Source: Symbiodinium natans (taxonomy: Eukaryota > Sar > Dinophyceae > Suessiales > Symbiodiniaceae). From it: DNA of 64,000 nucleotides. The notes beneath the pieces were generated by a model. That model was not told the DNA's origin. It was given only the letters and a program-made list of their open reading frames with translations, and did no database searches. The stretch's first letter is position 1, and the number at the start of each line of letters is the position of its first letter. This document shows positions 45,581-54,940 of the stretch, piece after piece. The DNA lies in contig CAJNDS010002260.1 in assembly GCA_905221605.1 (NCBI GenBank), positions 1 to 64,000 on the forward strand. The letters run 5' to 3'. The translations under genes and the position numbers were made by a program.

Positions 45581-46341
45581 ATGAGTGAAGAAATACCTAA
45601 AGTAGAACCGATAGACATACCCGACTATAAATATAAAAACAGCAAGTTTGACATGATGCCGAAGCTACCCGCACGGATGTTATGCGTGGCTTCTTCAACA
45701 GGTGGTAAAACAGTATTGATACAGAACTTCATATTAAAAATTTACAGAGGATCATTTGAAAGAATATGCATCTTCTCGCCCAGTGTTCATGTTGATGACA
45801 CTTGGTCGGCAGTAAAGAAATACATAAAGGATGTAATGAAGGTGGATGCCGAAAAAGAACAGCTTTACTACGAGGAATATGATCCGGTGGCACTAAAAAG
45901 ATTATAGACACTCAACTTAAAGTAATTGATTCTCAGAAGAAGAATAAACAAAAGGATTTATTTAGTATTTTAATAGTGGTGGATGACCATGCGGACGACC
46001 CAAAATTTGTAAGATACTCAAGCTTGTTGCACGGGTTATTCACTAGGGGTCGCCATAATGCCATCTCGTGTATTTTATCCACTCAGAAATACAATGTATT
46101 GGCTCCTATCATTAGATTGAATGCCAGTGCTTTATTCATCTTCAAACTGAAGAATATGAACGAAGTCAATGCATTTTTGGAAGAGAATTCCGCATTGGTG
46201 GATAAAAGCACGTTATATGAAATGTATCAGAAAGCCGTGAATTTTGTGCCTTACTCCTTCTTCTACATAAACACCAATGCTAAAGATGTCAGCAATATGT
46301 TCTTCATCAACTTTGAACAACGCATTGAAATAGGTGATTAA
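45581..46341 (+). pseudogene. PLV A32-type packaging ATPase, one frameshift
   Basis: FtsK/HerA-superfamily ATPase that pumps viral DNA into the capsid. The first frame (45,581-45,907, Met MSEEIPKVEPI) has the Walker A ASSTGGKT, fitting the [AG]xxxxGK[ST] pattern, near residue 40. At the run CTAAAAAGA (about 45,895) the frame must move by -1 to reach the second part (to 46,341), which holds Walker B LIVVDDHADD and the A32 hallmark GRHNAISCILSTQ. About 253 residues in total, normal for the family. One indel in an A-run could be decay, a sequencing error or, less likely, programmed slippage. It is on the opposite strand to the capsid block. Confidence 0.88.
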
Positions 46342-46367
46342 TAATATTTTATTGATAATATTATTAA

Positions 46368-46573
46368 TTAAACCAACGAGTAACTACACAAGTTTATAGC
46401 CGGTAGCTTATAATATATGTTATCGCTTTTTGTTTCTTCTAACTTTTCAACTCTTTCAATAACATCTTTCAAGGTATTAAATAAAAAAATATGTTCTTGT
46501 TTTTTATTAACGTCTAACTCTTTATCTGTTTCATATCTTCAGTAGCAGAAGACTTAGAAGATTTTGAACCCAT
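46368..46573 (-). pseudogene. PLV small protein with N-myristoylation-like start, frameshifted
   Basis: Starts MGSKSSKSSATED, an MGxxxS N-myristoylation-type N-terminus. After one frame change it continues as a charged coiled coil (TLKDVIERVEKLEETKSDNI) to a stop at 46,368. About 68 residues, directly downstream of the fibre gene. A TATCTAAATTCC segment precedes the start. A membrane-anchored virion role is only a guess. Confidence 0.45.
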
Positions 46574-46598
46574 ATAATGGAATTTAGATAAATATTTT

Positions 46599-48804
46599 TC
46601 AATCGCTATCACTTCTGTTCTTCTTCAGCTTATTTACTTCTTTTCTCAGCTTATCTACTTCATTTATTGTTGTCTGTAAAGCACTCCATAAAATTGGCAC
46701 ACATGTTGTGTAATCAAATTGTAAATAGCCATCTTTTCCTTCTTTTACTACATTCTGCCATTCATCTGGCATCTTCTTAGTTTCCATAAAATCATTAGCA
46801 ATAAATCCTACACACGACTTACCTTGTTGTCGGTCATCAATAAAATGATATGTTTTCGGCTTAATAAATTTTACTAACTCTACTGCTTTTTTACTATTTA
46901 CTTCTTTTATGTCTTTCTTTAATCTTGTATCCGATGAAGGAATTAACGACCCTGTATATGAAAGGTCACCATAAACATCAACACCTGTTGTTGTTGCGTC
47001 TAATGTTGACAAGTTATGATTACTTAATCTTATCCATCCGTTGTCATCTGGATTATTTATTAATACTCGTTGCTGTGTTATTTCTAGATTACCTAATAAA
47101 GTAACTTTCGCTTCGCTTAATGATAACTCCGGTGTGCTTCCTATCGTTCCAATAATACAATTAATTGCTCTATCAGTGTCTCCATTTCTTATATCTAGAT
47201 CAGAATCACTACCGTTTAAAGTTTCCTTTATTGCTGATGAGTGTTGAAAATAAACACCACCCCATACATCTAAATCTGCTTCTGCTGTTATTTTCCCTAT
47301 ACTGTTAAAAGTCTGATTATTCGTAACTGCTCTGTTAATAGTACTTCCGTTAGTGTCGTTCAATTGTAAAGCAATAGAAGATGTTGTAGGATCATCTGCT
47401 CTATTACTTTGTAATGAGAAATTAATTTCATTTGTGGATATAACATTTAAAGAATTGTTGGCGTCTGCTCTTTGAAATATTCTACCTGAGTTGTTAATAT
47501 GAATATTTCCATTAAAGGTTGATGTATTTGGAAGAAATTACTATTACCACCAGCTACATTTAACTTGTTTGATCCTTGAACTACTCCAATACCTAAACTT
47601 AAGCAATAAACACCATTACCATTTGCTGTATTCAATAAAAGTAAAGAAGAACTGTCACTACTCGTGTTATATGCATTAATATTAAATGAACTAAATCTTA
47701 TATAACCTTGAGCATTTTTTACCGTTAAAACATTACTGGCGTCTGTTGTATTTTTATAAAGTGTAAGTCCTGAATTATTGGAAATATTAGAAGTGTCGTT
47801 TTCATAATTTATAGTGTCTTTAAAATATGTTGGGTTAAACAACGTTGTTCCTCCTGTTGCATTATTACATTCAATATAGGTATTAGTGTTTGCACCTGTT
47901 GATGCACCTAACATTAATCTCATTGCCTCTTGGTCTGTTCTTAAATCCATTGATATATTTGATTTAGTAGCGTTATTGTATCTTTCTATGCTTGTGTTAC
48001 CATCAGTTAATTCAATACTACCACCAATATTAATATTATTAGTTAGACTAATTCCGTCTGCTGTTAAATTAGACAACGATAAATTGTTAGTAATATTCAC
48101 ATTTCCTGATGGATTTAAATCCAAATCTACGACACTGTCATCACTTGTAGCATTCGTCATAATTTTAATTCCTTGTAAAGTTACATAATTTGTAGCGTTT
48201 TTAAATACTGATACAACTTTATCCGTAGTCGGTGATATATTTATTGCTTCATTATTCAATTTTAAGCCCGTGTGAATAATAGTTGGGGCGCTACAATCAA
48301 TAACTGGGTTTGTTTTAAAGCGGTCAGTAAAATCACTTAACGGAACTCTTAACGCTTTTTGATTATCAATTTCTGTATCGGTATAACCACTGCCACCACC
48401 AGCACCTGCTCTTAATGTATCTACCTCACCTTTATTATAAAAGTTGGTAGCTAATAATGTGTTGTTATTTTGATAATTAGTAGACAAATTTGTGTCTATT
48501 GGCGTTGATGTATAATAGTTAGTACATGTTGCGTCAATCTCCGTTTTATTGTAAAAATTGATTGCTAGAACTGTGTTAGTTTGATACTTATTAGTTAGGT
48601 CATCATTTATAGCATTAATATTATTGAAATTCTGTAGCTGTTTTGTATTTAAAACTGCTATGGCTTCGGTGTTTGCTGTTACTTCTGTTGCGTTGTTTAT
48701 GTCGCTGAGTTCTGTTTTTGTTGCGTATAATAAAGAAATGTCTGTTCCGCTTACAATAACATTATCAGCTGTTCATGTATATTATTATTGAGTGTTAAAG
48801 GCAT
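46599..48804 (-). pseudogene. PLV tail-fibre-like protein with S74 autoprocessing domain
   Basis: About 735 codons from MPLTLNNNI with two frame changes (near 48,770 and 47,535). The shaft is rich in Asn/Thr/Ser. It contains two copies of a fibre-like motif, NFYNKTEID and NFYNKGEVD, and beta-helix-like repeats. The C-terminus (about 46,600-46,940) is an intramolecular chaperone of the endosialidase/S74 type: SSDTRLKKDI carries the Ser and Lys of the self-cleavage site, followed by CVGFIANDF and a terminal coiled coil (INEVDKLRKEVNKLKK). In phages such domains trimerise the fibre and then cut themselves off. Probable receptor-binding spike. TCTATTCTA lies just before the start. Confidence 0.8.
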
Positions 48805-48856
48805 TAGTTAATATTTCTTAGAATAGATGATTATTTTATTAATATTATTTCGTTCT

Positions 48857-50261
48857 TTAATCATACACCTTGAGCCCTAAACCCTTAATTTCTAATATTT
48901 GTTCCGACAGTAATGTTCTATAAATATTATCAGGCATAGCAGTAGTTGTTATTGAAGCATTTGCTGGTTTAACTTTTACTAAAATCTGTTGTCCAGCGCG
49001 TGTATTAATTCCAGTATATGAACTATCAGGCACTTTTTCAAATGAAAACCCAAATACAAATTGACGGTCACGATATTGTCTAAAATCAATTGACATTGAA
49101 TGTTGATGAAACATTGGAAGGTTTAATGCCTTTCTTAAGTGGTAATAGCATTCTTGAAGTGATGTAATCGGATACTCGGCATATAGTTTAGAACCCAATT
49201 GTATTTGCATTTGTAAATCAAAATTATTGTCATAAATTCCTTCAGTTTGTTCGTCTGATTGTTGTTGTGGGTGATAGAAACGACAAAATTCTTTGTCACA
49301 GTATTCGTAGCCGGTGCTTGGGTCTCCTTCCTTGTAAAATGTAATGAATGATGCAACTAATTTTGATACTGAACGGATGACTTGGACGTTAATATCAGTT
49401 GTGCCTTTTACTGATTGAGATTATGTAATATAAGTTGTATAAGTAATGGGTAGACCTTTTCCTTCTAAAAGATGTTTTACATATTCGTTATTTAAGTTAT
49501 TATCAAGGGTGCAAAAATCACAAACAACACGAGCATTATTAATTTCCCAGCCAACGCTTGTATTTCTAAACTCAGCGTCTGCTTCCGAGGCAGGATTAAC
49601 ATCAGTTACAAACCTATTTCCTACAGCGTCCGCCGTTGTAACATCTTCAGGGTCAATTACACAATCAGTAAGTTTAGTAACCAGTTCTAATTCAATTGCT
49701 AAATTTCCCATAAACTTTAAAGGTAAATATTTAAACTGACTGAATAAACCACATAAGGGCTTAAATCCAACAATCATTTTATCCTCAAAGCCTTGACAGG
49801 TTAAACCATTAACTTCATGTTTTAATCTTATATCGTTGTCATTCACGAGAGTTTTAATTTCATCATCATATCTGTAACCGAACCCTTCGTTTGCTTCATC
49901 TTTTCGTGCTCCTTGAGACATCATTTTAGAGAACATATGATGAATTGAAATATAATTATCGAAGTCTTCAACAACCGAAAAAACTATAAGGGGTAGATAA
50001 TGGACGAAGTTTGTTATTGTATGTTCTGGGGTCAAGATTTTGTAATGTAAAAAATTTTCTTACGCTTTGAGGGTCTAACCAAGCATTATCTTCAGCGTTT
50101 AATGAATATTTCAATACACGGTTACCACTTGTAGGTTTATAAATGTTTGAACCAGACGGCCAAAATGTAACACTTCTTCTATCAGTAATATAACTTGAAC
50201 CTTTGTTTCATTTTAATGAGAAGTTGTCAATGAGAATATCTTCAGGCGCAAACGTTTCCAT
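48857..50261 (-). pseudogene. PLV major capsid protein (double jelly-roll), three lesions
   Basis: Forms the capsomers. It runs from METFAPEDILIDNFS at 50,261 to LGLKVYD at 48,857, about 468 codons. Recognisable parts are the N-terminal WPSGSNIYKPTSG and WLDPQSVRKFFTLQNLDP, then VVEDFDNYISIHHMFSKMM (the VEDI-x-YNR-like strand of PLV capsids), FKYLPLKFMGNLAIELELV, and the second jelly-roll with LQECYYHLRKALNLP and RQYRDRQFVFGFSF. Lesions: in-frame TGA near residue 19 where Trp would fit, a frameshift near 49,995, and in-frame TAA near 49,429 where Gln would fit. A TATATA tract and TTTCTACTTTT lie upstream. Confidence 0.85.
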
Positions 50262-50310
50262 AATATATATATATATATAAACAAAAGTAGAAATTTAATT
50301 TGTACCATTA
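50262..50310 (-). promoter_or_regulatory. Putative promoter of the capsid gene
   Basis: AT-rich spacer with an 18-base TA run and AAATTTCTACTTTTG just before the capsid start. TCTA within AT-rich sequence also precedes several other genes of the element. Confidence 0.35.
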
Positions 50311-50508
50311 ATCAAATAAATTAAACTTAATATTTTCTTGTTTCTTGGCTTTATTCTTTACTTTAATTTCATTGACGGTGTCGTTGCCTTCATTTTGTTC
50401 TATGAGTTTCCTTACCTCTTCGTAAGAGTTTTGTTTAAACTTCTTCTCTTTCGGTTTCTTTTCCATCTGTTCATACGTTGTGGCTTTGTAAGGGAACATT
50501 ATTATTAC
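50308..50508 (-). CDS. PLV small basic protein
   Basis: Most likely start is the Met of MFPYKATTYEQMEKK or the one four codons earlier (MVIIMFPYK); the frame is open upstream to 50,544. Lys/Glu-rich, with QNSYEEVRKLIEQNEG, a phrase echoed in the two plus-strand proteins at 52,988 and 54,088. Ends EENI-like KKQENIKFNLFD. It sits between the lipase-like gene and the capsid gene on the same strand. Function unknown. Confidence 0.5.
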   Translation of the reverse strand, partial: VIIMFPYKATTYEQMEKKPKEKKFKQNSYEEVRKLIEQNEGNDTVNEIKVKNKAKKQENIKFNLFD

Positions 50509-50550
50509 CATTGAGATGCTAATTAAATTGATCCAAAAACTCATCAGTTG

Positions 50551-51159
50551 TTATAGGTAAATTTCCTGGTTGTTATGAACATTAGCAATATCAGCATAAC
50601 TATGGTTATCAAGTGGGTTTAAAGAACTTCTGTTCAAGTTAATAGTGGCGTTGTCAAACATACTAACAACGTCACCCGTCTTTCTTATTCTTAGATTTGT
50701 TCCGGTATCTTCTGGTGACTGACCTGAAACAAAAGGAGACCCATAACTGCGACTTCTAAATATATTGTTATAATCATTATTTATTTGTTGTCCCACAGCC
50801 GAACCCAATGAGTGACTAATGACGTCGGTAATTCCATAATGTTTCTTACCGTCAATTTCAATCGCGCCGTCTTTGATGAATTTATCTACATCTTCGTATC
50901 TTTTGGTGTGTCTCGTTTGATAAAGTGGTAGTTTTGGATCATCATAAACATCTCTCCCGCTTTTAGTTCCTGCTATGTATAAGATACTGCCATTTTGATA
51001 AATTCCATTGGGGTTTTCGTATGCTAGTTTCAATCCTTGAGTATCAGTTAAGAAGGTCTCCGTCCCTGCTAATTCTTCACTTGCTTCATTGTGAATGTTG
51101 CATCTCGAGTTGGGTGCTTCGTATGGTTCAAAATCATCTCTCCGTTTGTGTTTAAACAT
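50551..51159 (-). CDS. PLV class 3 lipase-like protein, 202 aa
   Basis: Intact frame from MFKHKRRDDFEPYEAPNS. The core SHSLGSAVGQQ (about residue 118) is the nucleophile elbow of alpha/beta-hydrolase class 3 lipases (x-H-S-L-G). Upstream, ILYIAGTKSGRDVYDDPKLP resembles the GTxxxxDxxDD lid/oxyanion region. The usual first Gly of GHSLG is Ser. Such enzymes in viruses may attack host membranes during entry or release; that role is inferred. The C-terminal acid and His of the triad are not assigned. It is divergent from the penton gene, sharing the 40-bp spacer 51,160-51,199. Confidence 0.65.
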   Translation of the reverse strand: MFKHKRRDDFEPYEAPNSRCNIHNEASEELAGTETFLTDTQGLKLAYENPNGIYQNGSILYIAGTKSGRDVYDDPKLPLYQTRHTKRYEDVDKFIKDGAIEIDGKKHYGITDVISHSLGSAVGQQINNDYNNIFRSRSYGSPFVSGQSPEDTGTNLRIRKTGDVVSMFDNATINLNRSSLNPLDNHSYADIANVHNNQEIYL

Positions 51160-51199
51160 TATTAAAATAGATTATAAATTAATTTATCATTTAATTATA
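51160..51199. promoter_or_regulatory. Bidirectional AT-rich spacer
   Basis: Only 40 bases separate the divergent lipase-like and penton genes. Reading the minus strand, TCTATTTTAATAATG leads into the lipase start. The nearly same string ACTATTTTAATAATG leads into the zinc-finger gene at 52,075. Confidence 0.4.
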
Positions 51200-52037
51200 A
51201 TGCTCAAGTTCAAAAAAGTTTATATTGACAGCTACTATAAAGTAAGTTGCGCTTCATCAAATTTTACTATTGACTTACCTGAAACGGTGCAATTGGAAGA
51301 GAATATGCTGTGTCAAATACACGAGGTAAGCATTCCCCTTTCATGGTATTCTATCAACAGCACCAACAATAATATATATTTCAGACACCAAGTTATACCG
51401 CCTGGAGTTATAGCAGGGATCACTTATCGCAAAATATCCATACCAGAAGGCAATTACACAACGGTGGATTTGGCGCAAACGATAGAGATCGCTTTAAATC
51501 TCTTGGTGGATACGGTGGATAGACCCAACACTTATTCAATAAGCTATAACAGTTCCACTAACAAATATACATTCAGTTCCAACTATTCTACGGTCATCTT
51601 TGTTGTTTTAACAGATGGAGAAGTAGCGCCACTAGCTGGTTCATTTAGCGACCCGGTTGATGTAAATAACTTAAGTTCAATTAACCGAGTAATTGGAAAC
51701 ACAACCCCCGCTACTGATGCTTATACAAAATGTAGCTCCTTATGTGACTAATTTTACTGATTTGGTCCCTTTCAAGAATTTATATTTACATTGTAACGAA
51801 ATAAGCAACTACAACCAACTAACAATGGCGGGAAATTCAAGCATAGTCAAAAAAGTCCCAGTAAACGTTCCCTATTTAGGTGTCATTAACGATAATGAAT
51901 TAAGCGCCGAAGATTATATTAATGTATCAGGCAAAATGCTACGCCGATTGAATTTTAGACTAACTGACCACCTTAACCAAATTGTAAATTTAAACGGGGT
52001 GGATATTTCATTTACACTAACATTTTTTAGGGGCTAA
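51200..52037 (+). pseudogene. PLV penton / minor capsid protein, one frameshift
   Basis: Single-jelly-roll vertex protein. It starts MLKFKKVYIDSYYKVSCASS, then NFTIDLPETVQLEENMLCQI and VSIPLSWYSINSTNNNIYFR, the typical N-terminus of PLV minor capsid proteins. The frame shifts once near 51,725. The second part has NLYLHCNEISNYNQ and ends with LNFRLTDHLNQIVNLNGVDI and SFTLTF, the conserved C-terminal RLTD-x(4-5)-VNL-G-x-SF signature. About 279 codons. It pairs functionally with the major capsid and ATPase as the morphogenesis module. Confidence 0.82.
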
Positions 52038-52074
52038 TAAATATCTAATTAGAAAAATCTAGACTATTTTAATA

Positions 52075-52644
52075 ATGAGTAGTGAAGAGGTTAATGAGGT
52101 TAAAAATGAAGAAGCAACCGAAACAGTAGCAAATGAAATTATTGAAGAAGCACCAGAAGAAGAAATTAAAGAAGCCACTGAAGAAACACCTAAAGAAGAA
52201 CAACCAACAGCACAAGCAAAACCAAAAGCAACGGCTAAAGAATTGCCTAGAACTGTTAAAGCGGTTGAGTTAGTTGAATGTAACACTTGTAATAAAAAGA
52301 TGTTGCCTAAAAGTTTAAAAAACACACACCCACATTATTGCAAGGGGCAACCAACCGAAACATTACCAGTAAATAAGCAGAAGGCAAGTTATGGGTCAAA
52401 GGTAGAACAAAAACTAAGAAAAGAAATTGAAGAAGAGACGCGGAAGAAATATGAGGTGAAGAATGTTCCAAGTGTTCCAAGTTCTGACAATAAAGTGGAA
52501 CAAGAAAAGCCTGTAAGAATGAAAGAGGTGGTGAGACAAACAACGGCTACAGAATTGCTACATCAGTCATACAATGAAATCAAAAGGTCAAGACAACAAG
52601 AAAAACAAGAAAAGGTACATCGGTTCAGATCCACCATGTTTTAA
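52075..52644 (+). CDS. PLV acidic zinc-finger protein, 189 aa
   Basis: Intact frame. The N-terminal 55 residues are almost all Glu/Thr/Ala (MSSEEVNEVKNEEATETVAN). They are followed by a basic linker and a C2HC zinc finger CNTCNKKMLPKSL...HPHYC at about residues 68-88. The C-terminal half is a charged coiled coil ending KVHRFRSTMF. Preceded by ATCTAGACTATTTTAATAATG-like promoter sequence. Proteins with this layout recur next to PLV capsid genes; a DNA-binding or core role is inferred. Confidence 0.7.
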   Translation: MSSEEVNEVKNEEATETVANEIIEEAPEEEIKEATEETPKEEQPTAQAKPKATAKELPRTVKAVELVECNTCNKKMLPKSLKNTHPHYCKGQPTETLPVNKQKASYGSKVEQKLRKEIEEETRKKYEVKNVPSVPSSDNKVEQEKPVRMKEVVRQTTATELLHQSYNEIKRSRQQEKQEKVHRFRSTMF

Positions 52645-52690
52645 TTGTTGTTATTATTCATTATTATCTAAATTAATATTCATAAAGAGT

Positions 52691-52975
52691 ATGTTTAAGA
52701 GCAAAGCGGAATTCAAACGAAAGCCCCAAGTCCAAAGACACTACGGTATTGATGATACATTCGGGGTTGCTTCTCGTAGGCAATATATAAACGATATGAA
52801 GATGATGATTGAAGAAGCGGAGAACCGAGGCAAAAATGTTAGACTTCGTACTGATTGCCTACAACATCAGAAGAAAGCAATGTATCAAGGAGAGTTAGAC
52901 GCCGTTAATCGCCAGTTGGAGAGGCCGATGATGCCTATAAGAACAAAGGAAGAAGTAGAAAAGAGACAAATATAG
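52691..52975 (+). CDS. PLV hypothetical protein, 94 aa
   Basis: Start chosen at MFKSKAEFKRKPQVQRHYGI because the frame upstream reads through the previous gene's tail. Basic N-terminus, then a helical RRQYINDMKMMIEEAENRGK and QGELDAVNRQLERPMMPIR. TTATCTAAATTAATATTC lies just upstream. Function unknown; co-directional with its neighbours. Confidence 0.6.
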   Translation: MFKSKAEFKRKPQVQRHYGIDDTFGVASRRQYINDMKMMIEEAENRGKNVRLRTDCLQHQKKAMYQGELDAVNRQLERPMMPIRTKEEVEKRQI

Positions 52976-52987
52976 TTAAAAAATATA

Positions 52988-54074
52988 ATGGCGGAAATAA
53001 TCTAATTTGTACTAAAGATTAAAACATTAAAATCTGAACTAAGACTTAGACCGACCTACGATGAACTGATAGGAATGATTGAAGCACAAGGCGATCCTAA
53101 CAGACCACCCATTGAACAGGTAATTGACAGAAGGGCTACCTTGTTCAGAAACAACCAATTCGGTAGTCAATTTGATAATGTTGATTTTCTAGGCTTGAAG
53201 AAACAAGAAGAAGACAAAGTGAAGGAAGACTTAAGACAAGCTGAACTCAGAAAAACGGCAACGCCACGGGTTCGTCAATGGGAGTGTTGAGTTATGATGG
53301 TAGAACTCCGGTAGGTGCTTATAACACGGATGGCTTTGAAACACCAGATAGTGATGATTACCGGATGTCACTAGATCAAATTAACAGAGTAAGAGCAGAA
53401 TTAGACGCTGGGTTACAAAGACAACAAGAGGCACAACAGGCATCATCATCAACAGTGAGAAGTGATTTAGACGAAGCACATAGTCAATCTTTGCCTTTAG
53501 GTGTTCCTGTTCATTCAATAGCAACAGATGAAGAAGAGGACGACATGCCACCTTTAGAAACCCCAACTGAAGCAGCAGAGGAGGGGGAGGAAGAAGAAGA
53601 AGAAACCGATGATGAAACACAAGTGCCCCCACAATCTAGAAAACATAAGGAAACAATAGATTATAATGAAAATATAGATAGATGGAGACAAAAAGACATA
53701 TCAGTAGATGACATACTGTATCAATTACATTTACGAGGAATAAAACTAACGGAAGAGCAAGAAGAGGAAATGGACAAACTTAAAATTAAAGGTAAAGGAA
53801 AATCACCAACCAAAAAGGAAAATCACCAACCAAAAAGGATTATTTACTAAATTATGTTGAAAGACTAATACAAACGGGCAAGTGGGCGGACGAAGTCAAT
53901 GACCAACTTTTAAAAAGTAGGATGGATGAATGGACGCAGATGAAGAAAGGAAAAGGCAAAGGTATGATCAGAAAAGCGTTTGAAAGCGCGGGGAGTGCTT
54001 TACTAGGTGCAGTAAGGAAGTCGCAAAGGATGCATTAATCGCGGGTGCTCAAGGTGCTGTTATGAGTTTGTGAT
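52988..54074 (+). pseudogene. PLV acidic structural-type protein, four lesions
   Basis: The Met at 52,988 is followed by an in-frame TAA at codon 6. The frame then reads LRLRPTYDELIGMIEAQGDP, shifts near 53,285 to YDGRTPVGAYNTDGFETP, runs through a Glu-rich segment, then KDISVDDILYQLHLRGIKL. A 20-bp tandem duplication (53,801-53,840) breaks the frame; past it the protein goes on as YVERLIQTGKWADEVNDQLL and GMIRKAFESAGSALLGA. A last frameshift near 54,010 leads to SKEVAKDALIAGAQGAVMSL and a stop at 54,074. The Ala/Gly-rich hydrophobic end suggests membrane contact. About 355 codons. Confidence 0.6.
53801..53840. repeat. 20-bp tandem duplication that breaks a viral gene
   Basis: Two adjacent copies differing at the last base (AATCACCAACCAAAAAGGAA and the same ending GGAT). 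Because 20 is not a multiple of 3, the second copy changes frame and creates an early stop; the downstream frame fits if only one copy is counted. Confidence 0.9.
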
Positions 54075-54087
54075 AATAACTAAACAT

Positions 54088-54888
54088 ATGCTAAGGTTAA
54101 AACCAACTTATGAAGAAATGTTAAGGGAGGCAAGAACAAGAAGATTAAGAATATTGCCAGAAAGGGAAAGAAGAACACAACAAGGAATGTTACTAGATGA
54201 GGTGGATTTTGATGATTTTGATTTAGATAAATATGGTAAGAAGATCATACTAACGAACGAGAACCCACAAAAAGGAACGCAAACTGATCTATTCAGTGAC
54301 CATTCTTCATACTCATCTACATCGGAAAGTTTGAAGACAGCACCTGAACCAGACAAAGAAGAACAACAGGTTGAGAGTGAGCACTCAATACAAACAAGTA
54401 AATCAAGTATTAAATCAAGCGAAAAATCAGAAGAACAAGAACAAGAACAACCAAAATCATTGATGAGAAGATTGTTTGATAGTTTGTTTGAGGAAGTGGA
54501 AGTAGAAATGCCAATATCAAGACGAACAAGTAATGATAGTGGAGCAAGGGGAAGCAATGAACCAATGCCTACTAAAAAAGATGAAACTCCTTTACCTTCT
54601 TCATCAAGTTCTTCTATTTCACATCATCCTCACAATCCTGGTGATCATCTACCTGTAGCTAGTAGTAATGCTAGTTCTCGTTCGTCACGAATGTCTCGCG
54701 AGGCTTCTGACGAAGTGTCAACTATACATTATGGTAGTTCTCGCCCTGCTTCAACGATACATTACGGTAGTGAAAGCAGCAACAAACCCATTAGTGTAAG
54801 AAGTTCTCCCATTTCGGTTAGAAGTTCTCACATATCAGTTAAAAGTTCCCCTATTGTTATTAGTTCTGCTTCCAGTGGTAGATCATAG
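54088..54888 (+). CDS. PLV disordered Ser-rich protein, 267 aa
   Basis: Intact frame; Met at 54,088 (MLRLKPTYEEMLREARTRR) preferred over a TTG upstream. The N-terminus echoes LRPTYDELIGMIEAQ of the preceding gene, suggesting duplication or a shared docking motif. There is an acidic patch (LLDEVDFDDFDLDKYGKKI), then Ser/Glu-rich disorder and a helix KSLMRRLFDSLFEEVEVEMP. The last 90 residues hold tandem repeats STIHYGSS/STIHYGSES and ISVRSSP/ISVRSSH/ISVKSSP. Function unknown. Confidence 0.6.
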   Translation: MLRLKPTYEEMLREARTRRLRILPERERRTQQGMLLDEVDFDDFDLDKYGKKIILTNENPQKGTQTDLFSDHSSYSSTSESLKTAPEPDKEEQQVESEHSIQTSKSSIKSSEKSEEQEQEQPKSLMRRLFDSLFEEVEVEMPISRRTSNDSGARGSNEPMPTKKDETPLPSSSSSSISHHPHNPGDHLPVASSNASSRSSRMSREASDEVSTIHYGSSRPASTIHYGSESSNKPISVRSSPISVRSSHISVKSSPIVISSASSGRS

Positions 54889-54940
54889 GTTTAAAATACA
54901 CAGTAAGCTAAACATTAAGCCTTTAATGTTTACCTTGCAC

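Noticed and set aside
54108-54557. Minus-strand frame of 149 codons opposite the Ser-rich viral gene
   Set aside because: Antisense of a low-complexity Ser/Glu-rich gene; composition is the mirror image of the plus-strand protein.
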